Below the pieces are notes generated by a model. That model saw only the letters and a program-made list of their open reading frames with translations. It made no database searches and had not been told where the DNA came from. Shown here in pieces: positions 45,101 to 56,200 of a stretch of 64,000 nt of DNA. Numbering within the stretch: position 1 is the stretch's first letter; each line of letters starts with the position of its first letter. This DNA comes from Ciona intestinalis (Eukaryota; Chordata; Ascidiacea; Phlebobranchia; Cionidae): assembly GCF_000224145.3 (NCBI RefSeq), contig NC_020166.2, positions 8,208,050-8,272,049 on the forward strand. The letters are read 5' to 3'. The position numbers and the translations under genes were made by a program.

Positions 45101-48100
45101 GTGTCATCTTTATGATATATGTTGGATCTTGGAAAGAGGACAAAAGAAACAAAGAAAAGACAAAAACAACATCGACTTATTCTGAACAAGATGCATTTAC
45201 AGCAAAAGAAATTCTTGGAAGAAAAAGGCATGAACGTAAAGATGTGCAGGTACAATTTGCATTTACGTACTGTGACATATGAGACATAAAAAGTGTTACT
45301 ACAGATGTAACCTTGCGGTAATTATTTTTTTTAGTATCTTAACCAAGAATACACACACCCACAATGGTAGCAGCTTCAAGCTTGTGCGATAGACTGTTAC
45401 ATATGTTTGCTTCAAGCTTGTGCGACAGACTGTTACATATGTTTGTATAATAAACCCTCTATAATGTTCAGACTGATACACTTGCATTTAGGAAACTAAC
45501 ACTTCATTTGACCTTCAGAAAAATACCGTAATTTTTGTCAGTTTTCTGTGAAAATTCTGCCATATTTTTCAGGTTGTCCTTGGACCAGAACGAGATATAC
45601 AAGTTATCACACAGGAAAATAACACAACTCATATTACTCATATAACTGAAAGTGAAGAGGTGGTCATAATGTACACAGACTCTGGAAAAAGGAAAAAGAT
45701 GTTGTTGAGATGCGCGAAAAGAACTTATGACTTGGTTCGTGAAACTTTACACGCATATACGCCATAAAAGATTATTGTTTTTGTAAATTTTCACTCATAT
45801 AAAATTTTATACATATTTTTGAGGGGGGATTTTGTTTAATATTTATTTAAATTCTGAAGCTTATTGAGAAAAATATTTGAAATATTGTAGATAAAAAATT
45901 TCACCACTTTTTTGTTTAAGTCACATTTGTGTCACATTTAATTCTTCAAGGAGCTGTGTTGTCAAAATGATGAAACCAACTATTTTCCCCCTTTTTACAG
46001 ATTCTTGCATTTACTGGATCATCAGAACGCGACATATTTCTAACAAAGCTTCGTTTATTTTTCAAACAAAATGATATACTTTGGAAGGAAAGAGCAATCC
46101 ATGAGAAACATTTCTTTGAGGAAGCAAACACAAAAGACGAACGAGACACTGAGTTATCAAACTTTTACCAAGCTGTTATTGCACAAGTAAGTTTCTTTTA
46201 AAATAGAAATTATAATTTTGTTGTTATAACACGAATGTTCTGTTTCGTAGTACACCTTGTGCCAGCTTATGATTTTCCAAGTATGCCACTTTGTGGGTGA
46301 ATATTTTTTGTAAGGCTGGTAATTCAGAAAACCCACTAGTGACCACTGGGTTGGAGCAGTTATCGGTAAGTGTCCAGCCCAAGAACACATACGGCAGCGG
46401 CGAGCCTTGAACACATTACCTCTGTTTTTTTGTTTGTTTTTTAAAAAGAAAAACTCTGAGTAACAGGTAGGTCCATGGCGCTAACTTCTGTTGTCTTGCA
46501 GTCAATGAGAATGGAATTTGGGATTCAAATCTCTAGTTTTCCTGAAAATCTGGTCGATATCAAATTAAGCCAAGAAGAATTTGCTTCTCTTCTTCAAATG
46601 AAATCCTCTTCTTTGTTTGTTCAACATATCTTTACCACGGCTGACGAAGATCAAGATGGATTTATTTCTTTCCATGACTTCAGAAAGATCATTGTCTTGT
46701 TTGTGAAAGGTATGTTTGGGTGTTGGCACAAATATTTTTCAATTCTTAAAGATTTTTTAAATTTTAAAGATTTTTTTTTGTTTCTTTCCAATTTTTCATT
46801 TTTTATGTTTCGATTTTTTTTTTCATTTTTTGGTAAAATGCTAAATCATAAATATGTATTAAAAATTTTAGGATCACCAAATGAGAAGTTAAGATTACTT
46901 TTTGATATGTTTGATTTAAACCAAAACGGATCTTTGACGAAACAACAGTTTAAAGAAATGTGTGTGTAAGTTTCTACTGCAAAGTTGTTATTGTCAGTTT
47001 ATTTATGTATAATGTCTAATTCAAAAAGTTTTTAATTTTTGCTATTCAAGAAGATAAAATTCCTAAAAAAAATGTAATGTTAGTACAGTGTTTTCTGTAT
47101 TTTTATTGGTCTTATTAATGTTAATGACTGTTTTAGTCATATTTTATTCAATAAACCTACATTTGTTATTTCTTTTTATTTCCTTTTCTTCAATTAATAA
47201 TTTTGAGTTGATTTATTTCCCTCTAAGTTATAATTATTTCCTAATTTCCTATTGGTAAAAGTAACAATTAAGCTACTATACATCTCATTAGGTGCACGGC
47301 TGACACTTATCAGAGCACTGTAGATCAAAATGTTCTTGAAAACGTGTTGAGCAAAGTAGTTCCTCTAAAAAATGACGAAGAAATTCAGTATCTTAAGTTT
47401 GACGACTTTAAGAAACTGATGGACTTACCAGAAATGGATGAAGCTATGCTGAACTTAACTGCACCAGGTAGGGTAATATTACTTTTAGGTCAGAATTACA
47501 GGTTCTCAAATGTTTATATTTATAGGAAAAAATAAGAAAAGTTTAGCAAAATCTTCTAAGAATGAGCGGCCCAATAGAGGAAATTTTATCCAGTAAGTTA
47601 GACTTATTTTGTGCATTTTCACCAAGTTTTAATTTTATTCTTTGACATACAAACCATTAACAACAATAACTACTCACACGTGGTGACCCGTGAGCGGGAA
47701 TAATGTGTATTAAACAGAACAGCCGAGGGTCAAGGTATTGTAAGAAATAATCACCCACAAAGTCACATATGTGGCAACTTCTAAGCGGGCAGGAGGTGCG
47801 CATACTTGGTAACTTGTAAGCGGGCACAAGGTATATCAAATAAAACCGCTGGGTTATAATTTCTGTCATTGCTCCACCATGCGAAGATAAATATGTTACA
47901 CTCAATCATTCTTTAATACTTAATAATTCATTTTTATCAGACATATTCATTCATCTAGATCACCAAATGTTTCTACTGTGGAAAATGTGATGCCAGATGT
48001 CTATTTTCAAAATAGCAGTAAATTCCGTCTTGCATACCGTGCCATTAGAAGATTGTTTGAATGTTATGCACTCCACATATTCTGGACTTCATTATATATT

Positions 48101-51100
48101 TGGATCACAATCGGGGTCTTTCTTTGGGCATTCAGTATGACAATATTGTTTTTTGTTGTTTTATAGTTTTTTTAGTTTAACTGTTCGTTAAACCTACATC
48201 ACTACTTTTTTAATAAAATGGTTCCTGTCAAAAAAGTTACCAAAAATATTTATTTAAAAAGATTTCCATTTCAGAATTACAACTTTTTTTAAAGATTTTT
48301 TACCATTTCGAAAATACTAAAAAAATTATAATTTTTGATAAAAAAAAAAATCCCAGTTTTATTTTCAAAGCAACAAAAATTTTTTACCATTTCAAAAATA
48401 TTAAAAAATTGTCATTATAATAATAAAATGAAATTTCCAACTTTTCTTCAGATTCAGTTCGAAGCAATAAAGCAGCTGGACTTGGAGTTATTGCTGGTAA
48501 TGCCCTTCCACTTGCAAGAGCATCTGCAGCAGCTTTGATGTTCAATATATCAACTCTTTTACTGACAATGTGCAAAAACATTTTAACTTTTTTAAGAGAA
48601 ACTCAGCTTCATTTGTATATTCCTTTTGATGCAGCTGTTGCATTTCATAAGCTAGTAGCATGGATGGCACTCTTTTTCACTGGTAAGACTAACTTTTAAA
48701 ATTGTATGTACAAAAAAATATTTGTTATTTTTTTATTCCTACCAAAATTGTTTCTTTTAATATTTTTGAAGAATTATTTCTGGTTCTAATTTGTTTTTTA
48801 TGCAAAAAAGAGTATTTTATAACAAAATTTTACAAAAAATCTATATTTAAAATTTGATCCCATACTAATACTTTAATCTGTCTATCTAATGAATAGGACC
48901 TCTTATATAATAATAATAACAATACAATAATAATAATAACAACTTCATTTGCTCCTGCGATTTTATAATTTTTAAACGAAAAGTCGGATATAGCGACAAA
49001 ACAATAAATATTAATATATAATTTAAACCTTATGCATTTTTACAGCTTTACATATCATAGCCCATGGAATCAACTTTTATTCAATCCAAACTCAAACTCC
49101 ATCAGATCTTCTCTGTTTGTTCAGAGACCTTTGGTTCCCCAGTGATTACCAACCTACTTTTGTGTTCTGGTGTTTGCAAACATTGACTGGCAACACTGGT
49201 GTATTACTGACTATTATATTTATTGTCATGTGAGTTTAAACTTGTGTTTTAAACAAAAAGATATATGAACTGTGTTTTAATAAAGTATCAAGTAAAATGA
49301 AAGAATCTTTACTTACAACACGTTTATTGTAACTTTATCACATAACATCCAAATATCCTTATCATGTTTTAAACAATTAACAATGATCTGTGGGAGTCGT
49401 AAAGATACGGTTTTAAAACTCTGTGAATGTCCTTTGTTTACTACCAAAAAAAAGAAAATGGAATAAAATTATTTTCCAGCTTTCCCTACCCTACTATATA
49501 ACTTTATATGTTTAATTCATAGGTATGTATTTTCTCTTGACTACCCCAGGCAAGTGATGTTCAATTGGTTTCAATGGATTCATTTCTTTGGTTATATCTC
49601 AGTTTACTTTTTCACTGTGCTTCATGGAAGTGGAATGCTCATTCAGGTACAATTACTTTTGTCCAACACAAAATTTTTAGTTCTATGTATATACCTTTGT
49701 GGGTGATTATTTTTTGGAATTTTTTTTATGCACGGATGCCTGATAATTTGGACAACCCATTAGTAACCACTGGATTGGAGCAATTGCCCTTTTGTATCTT
49801 GATCAAGGACACATACGCCTCTGGGTTAGAGGCAGGTGCATCAACCACAGCAATTTTATATTGAATTTTTTTATGGAGTTGAAAGTCTACAAACTTAATT
49901 ATAATTTGTAACACACATGATTTAAACTGTTTATGTATGGGGAGGGGCATGTTTTATCAAGATAAACGAATTTAAATTAAAAATATTACTATTTTTTTGA
50001 TTTAATTCAAAGTTGTTCAATAGTTTTGTAAATTAGTGGCTTATTATTTCAGATACCCAGTTTCTATTACTATTTTCTGGTGCCGGCCATTTTGTATACA
50101 TTTGATAAGCTGTACAGTGTGTATAGAAAGAAGCTTCAATTGCCTGTTATAAAAGCTGAAATCCTGCCTTCAGATGTTGTATATTTGGAGTTTGTAAGAC
50201 CTTCTGATTTTTACTACAAGGCTGGCCAATGGGTAATTCTATATTTAGATTTTATTGAACCTACTCCTTAAATTAGGTTTAAAAAAAAATCACTAATTGC
50301 TTTAACCCAGTAGTATTTTACAAAATCTGTCCTATGTATGTAGCAGGGTGGGAGAAGATTGTACACCTTTAGCACATAATATTCTAATATCCTGGTTGTG
50401 TTTTAAATAACTAACAATAGCCTACGAGAGTCGTGAGGATGCAGTTTTTTTAATTCTTTGAATGTTCTTTGTTTACTGCTGAATCATATGACAAAATGGA
50501 ATAAAAAGATGTCTTATCTTCCCCCACCAAACTATATTACTGTTAACACAGAAATATATATGTAGGTACGCATTGCATGCGTTGGATTGTCAAAATGGGA
50601 ATACCATCCATTTACACTATCCTCTTCACCTGATGAAGAAACTCTTCAGCTTCATATAAGAGCTGTTGGGCCTTGGACAAGAAACATTCGCAATATTTAC
50701 AAAGAAGGGGAACCTTATCCAAAGGTAAAAGAAGATGCCCCAACATGTTTTTAAAATTGTATATAAAAATAATTTTTTAATTTTTTATTTCTACAAAAAT
50801 GTTTCTCTTAATATTTTTAGATAATGTTTTGGGTGGTACTGGTTTGTTTTGGCAGCGACAATATTTACAGAGAGAAAAGAAATGCTTTATATTAGGTCCC
50901 TTAATCAATAATTCACCAAAACATCAATTCTACTACCATTGTGGTGTATGTGTTCTTGGGCAAGACACTTGATAAAAATTCCAATTAACTGTTTTCCTAT
51001 GGGTTGTCTAAATAGTAAGCCAAACATTAAAAAATAGAAACATAACAAGAAAAAATATAAATAAATAAAGTTACAAATACGAAAACTTGTTGTCCGCTAT

Positions 51101-52864
51101 GTGAGGACGTTGTAGTGTATGTGTGCTAGGGCAAGATACTTTATAAAAACTACTCTAAATTGTCAGCCGTACAGTAAAAAAAGGAAAAATATCGAGAAAA
51201 ACTAATCACTAATATAGTTACAAATAGGAAAACTCGTTGCCCACCACTTGAAGATAAATAACTTACATTCTTTTATTTGTTATTCATTTCTACAGCTTTA
51301 TGTGGATGGGCCATTTGGTGAAGGCCATCAGGATTGGTATAAATATGAAGTAGCAGTGTTAGTTGGGGGTGGTATTGGTGTCACTCCATTTGCATCTATT
51401 CTAAAAGATCTTGTCAATAAATCTACTGTTGGGGTTGGCATTCCATGCAAATCTGTAAGTTTAGTATTTAGAAATGTTAATACTGCTGGTTTACAAAATA
51501 TATATGCTTGTTTATCCTAACATTTTGCTTATATTTGCATTTAAAAGTTGCACTGATTTGGTATGGGCTCTTATTGCTTTTATAACTCTACTTGTATGCA
51601 TTCAATGGGCAAACAGTTATCTAGTGTTCAATTAACCCATCTAAATATGTTTTAATATGTAGTGATATAATAATGTATCCACCATATAGGTGTATTTTTT
51701 GTGGGTTGCTCGTGACCAAAGGCAGTTCGAATGGTTATTGGATATCATTGAAGAAACGGAAAAAAATGATGCTTTAGGAATTCTAAGCACTCACATATTT
51801 ATTACCGAAATACCAAATAAATTTGATCTCAGGACAACTATGCTTGTAAGTTAACTATATTGTGGTATTTGAGAGCTGAGGTTATGGGCTCTAAGCCACA
51901 TCCCATTACTCATAGTGTGTTATGGCTTAGGAACTCTACCAGACCAGTTACCAATTCTGTAAATTTGTTGGTGATTGCTTTTTTTTATAAATGTCTATTT
52001 GGCACTCACACTCATAAGTAACTAACAGACTGAAGCAATTAAAAATATTTTTAAAAAGAAAACATATATATTGCAATAGTGGCAGCATTGAGCCTCGAAC
52101 CTGGTATACAATGGTAAAAAAACAAGCATTTTTATCACTATGCTATGGCGCCAGATAGTTAAGTTACATTTTTATTTTTGGCGCATATTCAGTCAAATTT
52201 TTCTTTTTGCAGTATGTTTGTGAACAGCACTTCAAAAAAGTATCAGAAAAATCAATGTTCACTGGTTTGAATGCTGTCACACACTTTGGGAGACCTAACT
52301 TTCCTGACTTTTTAAAGACACTGTCATGGAAGCATTCTGAAGTGAGTAACAGGAATTTTACTGTGTGTCTTGTTTATGTGAATGTTTAACAAATAATTGT
52401 AACTTGCTTTATCCTCGCGTGGCCGGAAAACGACAGTTGTTGTATTGGGGGTGTTTTGTTTTAAGCACCCCGTGCCAGCTTACAAGTTATTATGTATGTA
52501 ACTTCATGGGTGATTATTTTTGTGGAATTTTATGCATGAGGAACAGTTTAGACAAGCCATGAGTGACCACTGAGTTGAATCAATTGCTGCTAAGGGTCTT
52601 TCCCAAGGAAACATACTCCCACACTGGTAGAACAACAAGCCCTAAACTCATACCCCCTGAATTAGACAAGTCCTAAACTCATAACGCGTGCTAACCCACT
52701 GTGCCACGGCACGGAGTTTATTAACCTTTGTGTTGTGACAGGTAAAAAAGATTGGTGTTTTCAGCTGTGGTCCCCCTTCAATGACAGAGAGTGTTGAATC
52801 TGCCTGTTTAAAAGCCAACAAACACAAGGGCCCAATGTATGCCCATCACTTTGAAAACTTTTAA
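33175..52864 (+). CDS. DUOX: Dual oxidase (DUOX), complete
   Basis: Membrane NADPH oxidase with an extracellular peroxidase-like domain that releases H2O2. The 31 exons are: 33175-33256, 34180-34260, 35797-35958, 36292-36614, 36954-37095, 38761-38927, 40304-40379, 41734-41845, 42246-42324, 42534-42689, 43248-43361, 43675-43853, 44189-44313, 44643-44789, 45098-45249, 45573-45734, 46001-46186, 46502-46709, 46872-46965, 47292-47467, 47526-47592, 47941-48134, 48452-48682, 49046-49229, 49523-49646, 50053-50232, 50566-50724, 51296-51454, 51690-51845, 52213-52341 and 52742-52864. They total 1542 residues (human DUOX1 1551). Seen in order: signal peptide (1-25), peroxidase-like domain with WFRHHN (~283) and RGRDHGLP (~461), TM1 (~635-655), EF-hands [12 protein letters not shown] (~863) and [12 protein letters not shown] (~899), six-helix heme domain, FAD motif HPFTLSS (~1315), NADPH motif GGGIGVTPF (~1378) and the C-terminal FENF. 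No frame break was found. A DUOXA partner is not in the window. Poly(A) signal AATAAA at 52979. Confidence 0.97.
33271..33440. mobile_element. Cimi-1-like MITE, right end lost, DUOX intron 1
   Basis: Starts 14 nt after the exon-1 donor (TATAGTAGGGTGGGGGAAG) and fades after TTGGATATTATGTCCTAAAAGTGC. Confidence 0.7.
33965..34149. mobile_element. Cimi-1-like MITE, DUOX intron 1
   Basis: Left end worn (GCAGTTTGGAACAAGACGGGAC), right end intact (CCCACCCTACTATATG); it ends 30 bp before exon 2. Confidence 0.75.
34828..35018. mobile_element. Cimi-1-like MITE, DUOX intron 2
   Basis: TAGTACTGTGGGGGAAGATGG to TCTTCCCCCACCCTACC; full length. Confidence 0.8.
35969..36164. mobile_element. Cimi-1-like MITE, DUOX intron 3
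   Basis: Begins 10 nt past the exon-3 donor. The left arm has lost part of the GACACC core (AAGACGGACCCAG). Confidence 0.75.
36840..36930. repeat. Minisatellite of AAATTTGTCAAAACT units
   Basis: Four imperfect copies of an about 20-nt AAAATTTGTCAAAA unit in DUOX intron 4. Confidence 0.75.
37125..37235 (-). mobile_element. SINE tail fragment, DUOX intron 5
   Basis: TATCCTCGCGTGCCCGGAAAACG through GCTTACGAGTTACCGTGTATG. Confidence 0.6.
37340..37526. mobile_element. Cimi-1-like MITE, DUOX intron 5
   Basis: The AGCACATAATA-CCAAATA segment is partly duplicated near the left end. Right end CCCCACCCTACTATATA. Confidence 0.75.
38130..38555. mobile_element. Two SINEs head to head, DUOX intron 5
   Basis: An inverted copy (tail CTCGCGTGGCCGAAAAAGG at 38150, body to about 38335) meets a + copy (GCTACTAAAGGCGTATG to CCCCGCCACGCGAG at 38555), both without full tRNA heads. 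Confidence 0.65.
38557..38734. mobile_element. Cimi-1-like MITE, DUOX intron 5
   Basis: GGTACTGTAGGGTAAGATGGG to GTCCCATCTTCCCCAGTCTAC; it joins the preceding SINE without a spacer and ends 27 bp before exon 6. Confidence 0.8.
38990..39445 (-). mobile_element. Two SINE copies in DUOX intron 6
   Basis: Tail-only copy at about 38990-39090 (TGTCGCGTGGCGGGGCAACG), then a longer copy at 39180-39445 with body and a worn head (CAAATGGCGACAGCG). Confidence 0.6.
39816..39905 (+). tRNA. tRNA-Ile (anticodon UAU) with an intron
   Basis: Acceptor arm GCTCCAG/CTGGAGC, D arm GCGC...GCGC around AATCGGTTA, anticodon stem CCGTA/TGCGG with loop CTTATA (anticodon TAT), T arm GTGAG-TTCGAGC-CTCAC, discriminator A. 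An intron of about 17 nt lies after position 37 (about 39857-39873), as in vertebrate tRNA-Ile(UAU) genes, which it closely resembles. A TTTT terminator follows at 39909. It lies inside DUOX intron 6 on the same strand. Confidence 0.93.
40060..40258. mobile_element. Cimi-1-like MITE, DUOX intron 6
   Basis: TATACTAGGGTGAGAGAAAATGG to CTTTCCCCGCCCTACTATATG; ends 45 bp before exon 7. A SINE head fragment (GTAGACTCGACGCTACTACC) precedes it at 39955. Confidence 0.8.
41155..41348. mobile_element. Cimi-1-like MITE, DUOX intron 7
   Basis: CAGGGTGGGGGTAGATGGAAC to CATCTTTCCCGACTCTACTATAT. Confidence 0.8.
41891..42076. mobile_element. Cimi-1-like MITE, DUOX intron 8
   Basis: Left arm AGGAGGGGGGAAAATGGGACGCC, right arm GTGTCCCATCTTACCCCAAACTA; starts 46 nt after the exon-8 donor. 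Confidence 0.75.
42708..42930. repeat. Dispersed GGATTCAAGCC repeat plus SINE tail, DUOX intron 10
   Basis: TATGAGGGTAAGGTCTCATGGCGTGGCACG...GACTGGCTCATTACCC is one of the better copies of the third repeat family; a SINE tail follows it to 42930. Confidence 0.5.
43060..43110 (+). repeat. Duplicate of the end of DUOX exon 10 with its splice donor
   Basis: AAAGTTGCGACAATTATACAGGTAGACCCACAAAGTT matches 42668-42710 (the last 22 bp of exon 10 plus intron start) with few changes, 399 bp downstream inside intron 10. It lacks an acceptor and would be a decoy donor. Confidence 0.7.
45365..45441. repeat. Tandem 36-bp duplication in DUOX intron 15
   Basis: GCTTCAAGCTTGTGCGAYAGACTGTTACATATGTTT-type unit present twice in a row with one difference, beginning in a SINE head fragment (CCCACAATGGTAGCA). 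Confidence 0.8.
46205..46425 (-). mobile_element. SINE in DUOX intron 17
   Basis: Lacks the CTCGCGTGG end; motifs TTATAACACGAATGTTCTG, AACCCACTAGTGACCACTGG and GCGGCGAGCCTTGAACAC are clear. Confidence 0.6.
47680..47915 (+). mobile_element. Three nested SINE tails, DUOX intron 21
   Basis: The GGTAACT-GTAAGCGGGCA motif recurs three times in 200 bp, ending ACTCAATCATTCTTT. Confidence 0.5.
49325..49501. mobile_element. Cimi-1-like MITE lacking its left arm, DUOX intron 24
   Basis: Begins at TCACATAACATCCAAATATCC; right arm CTTTCCCTACCCTACTATATA is present, 21 bp before exon 25. Confidence 0.7.
49690..49855 (-). mobile_element. SINE body fragment, DUOX intron 25
   Basis: TTTGTGGGTGATTATTTTT...GACAACCCATTAGTAACCACTGG...GTTAGAGGCAGGTGCATCAACC. 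Confidence 0.6.
50339..50537. mobile_element. Cimi-1-like MITE, DUOX intron 26
   Basis: TAGCAGGGTGGGAGAAGATTGTACACC to TTATCTTCCCCCACCAAACTATA; ends about 28 bp before exon 27. Confidence 0.8.
50925..51275 (+). mobile_element. Two tandem SINE fragments, DUOX intron 27
   Basis: Both begin near TGTGGTGTATGTGTTCTTGGGCAAGACAC and end AAAACTCGTTGCCC; the second tail runs up to the exon-28 polypyrimidine tract. Confidence 0.55.
52395..52730 (-). mobile_element. Full-length SINE, DUOX intron 30
   Basis: CTCGCGTGGCCGGAAAACGACAGTTGTT to head GTGCTAACCCACTGTGCCACGGCACGG; the AACTCATA segment near the head is duplicated. It ends 12 nt before exon 31. Confidence 0.75.
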
Positions 52865-53250
52865 CTAGTGCCATGAGAGTATTGTCTTTTATTTAAACAC
52901 GCGTTTTTTTATGTAATTTTGTTTATGCTGTGAGTGTGAGCACTTTCTTCATTTGGTTAATAATTCACACATTTTTGCAATAAAACTGTATTTGTATCAA
53001 AATGACACTTTAATACATTATCGTGCTGGAAAGCGACTCATTTCATCATAGCAAACTGTCGAACAGTTTCCTAAAACGCTTTTCTATTGCTTGCATTAGT
53101 AAGGTCGAAACCTTTGTGATCGTTAATATGTTTCTATGAAATACGAACTTCTTTACTAGGGAAATTACCGCTATGAAATGTATTGTTTTTTTGTAATGTT
53201 TCTAAATAAAACCAAACGAAATTTTCAATTTTAGCCATTTTATAAATAAA
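52865..53250 (+). other. DUOX 3' UTR and D2HGDH upstream region
   Basis: AATAAA at 52979-52984 ends DUOX. Only about 265 bp remain before the D2HGDH ATG. No core promoter element is obvious. Confidence 0.5.
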
Positions 53251-56200
53251 ATGAACTTAGCACGCAGTTTTACTGCGTTAAATAAACTGCTTGGTTTTGT
53301 CCAAATATCTCGAACGTGTGTTGCGCAATCTCATTCACAACCTGCTCTTACAGCAGAAACTTACAACGTAAAAAGGTAACTGACTGAAATTCTCTGATTC
53401 CCATAACGTGCCTCGTCGTGGTACCTGAACCATATCGAACCTTATTTTAATACAATACTTATAACTATCTGTCTACTTTACAAGAAACGTTTATATGGCA
53501 GTAAGTATAAAAGAGATCTGTGGCCATTTGTTTGTTTTGTGATCACAAATTCTGACCTTTACGTTTGTTTTGTGTTCTAAAGGACTGACTTTAAATTGTA
53601 GTCTATCCTTATATATTATTTAAAGCACATAGGTTATTAAACCGCATTAAAAAATCCTACTTAATTTAATAAATATTTGGTTCATTGTTTAATTAATTGA
53701 CATGCGTCGGACGAATTATGGCGTGCATACCAGCAATTTGTAAACAAAATTGTGTGTTTACCTGCTATATTCTGCAGGCTGTTTAATTTAATTAGACCTA
53801 AATAATGTACGTTTTGTAAGTTTTCTCATATTTATAAATAAATAAACGTATGTAACTTACTTTATCCTCACGCTGCCGGAAAACGACAGTCGTTATCACA
53901 AGGATTTAACACCTTGTGCCAGCTTACGAGTTACCATGTATGTTACTTTGTGGGTATTTTGCAATAATTTCTTTTATCAGGGGAAATTACTCAACTGCAA
54001 ATGCATCAGACTTGGATGCTTTTAGAAATATAGTGGGTGATAACAATGTGGTCACTGAAGCAAGTGAATTACAAGGCAATAATGTTGACTGGATAAAAAC
54101 TGTAAGAGGACAAAGCACAGTAAGTGTAACTTTACTAACTTATAATTACTAGACTTCCTTTTTAATAATTTTTTGATTTTTCTTTTTTTCTTTTTAAAAT
54201 ACCATTCTTTTGATTATTTTCATTTGCACTGTTTAAGTTTTCTATAGATTTTATTATGCATTTTAACAGGTCTTTTTATTTCGGTTTTATAACGTATTTT
54301 ATCGATTGTTAATTTAATTTTTAATATATCTGCTTATGATTAATTGGATAAAACCTCTACACGTTTGACATTTATGCTATTCACTTTTTCCATCCTATCA
54401 AATCAATTCTTTCAGGTTCTTTTGAAACCAAAGACAACTACGGAAGTTTCCAGAATATTAAAACACTGCAATGAAAGAAAACTAGCAGTTTGTCCTCAGG
54501 TTTAGTGTTGATCTTTTAAAATTTTACTCCATATGTTTATTGTGTAAAATTTTAGGGTGGAAACACTGGTCTAGTTGGAGGCAGTGTACCTGTGTTCGAT
54601 GAAATAATTTTGTCAACTCAAAGAATGAATGAAGTTATTTCTGTTGACCCGTTTTCAGGTAAATATATGTATGTTTTATTTTCTGGAAATAACTTTTTGT
54701 ATATATTATATATTTATAATAGACATTTATATATATATCTTTTTTTTTTTTTTTCTTTTTTTTAAAGCACTTGACTCTTAAGCAGAAGATACTAGGTTTT
54801 AAGCTCAATGCTGATACTAAAGAGGTGGAAGGTGTATAAAACATAATGTGCTTATACTTTTAAAAAATTTTCCTTAAAGACAGGGTAATTTGCAGCGTTT
54901 ATTTTTTAATAAGAAAGATTGAATGTTCTGCTTTCCAAATATTCCCAACTTTTAAAAAACTATACGTCTGTGAATGAATGAATGTAATTAATAAATGAAT
55001 GAATGTAACTTGCTTTATCCTCGAGTGGCTGGAAAATAACAGTTCTTAAACACAAGTGTTCTGTTTTTATGAATTTTTCATTTTAATATTTATGACTGAA
55101 AAATTGAACAACCAATTAATGACCACTAGGTGGAAGCAATTGCCATTAAGTGTCTTGCCCAAGAACACATAAGCCCACAAGGATAAAAATGGCGAGCCTT
55201 GAACCGATTATGTCTGGGTTAGAAACCAGCTCGCTCACAACTTTGCCACGGCACCGGACATACACCTCATGCATGCCAGCTTATGAATTACCATATATAT
55301 TACTTTAGTAAATGTTGCAGGAGTTATGGTGTGCCAAGCTGGGTGTATTCTTGAAAAGGCGAATCAAGACTTACTGGAGCACGATCTGATTGTTCCTCTT
55401 GATTTGGGAGCGAAAGGAAGTTGTCATCTTGGAGGAAACATTTCCACTAATGCGGGAGGACTTCGATTACTAAGATACGGATCACTCAGAGGAAGTGTGC
55501 TGGGTGTGGAAGCGGTATGTTTTGCTTTTTTTCAGTATATTTTGTACCTTTTATGTGGTATGTTTGTACTTTTTTATTTTCTGTATATTTAAATAAATAA
55601 ATGTAACTTGCACTTGCTGTAACTGGAAAACGACAGACACGGGTGTTCATACACCCCGCTAGCTTACGAGGTACCATGTATGTTACTTTGTGAATGATTA
55701 AAGGCAGACATGCTAACCAGTAACTGCTTTGTTGTGGTAATGGGCCACAGAAAACCACCAACCATTTCTCGTACCCCTTTCTACAATTGCTTAAATACCA
55801 AAACCTTCATATTTAAATTTAAAGTAACCCTGCACCCCTAGAAACAGTTCTCACACCACTGGTTAAAAAGTCCTGTTTTAATCTACATGGGTCAGGTCCT
55901 GCGGCATTACAAGCCATGAAATCTGAGATTTAGGCCAGAACTGGCCCATTATACTCAAAGTTGACCCATTACACCCATAGATATACTCTACGTGATGATA
56001 AAGCAAGTTGCATTTAAATTGTAATCTTGTACCATTCATTTCTGTTTTGTTTCAAGGTTCTAGCCGACGGTACGGTGCTTGACTGTCTGTCCAAGCTTCG
56101 TAAAGATAACACAGGTTACGATATAAAACAACTCATGATTGGGTCAGAAGGAACGCTTGGGTTCGTCACTGCTGTTTCCATTCTCTGCCCACAAAAACCT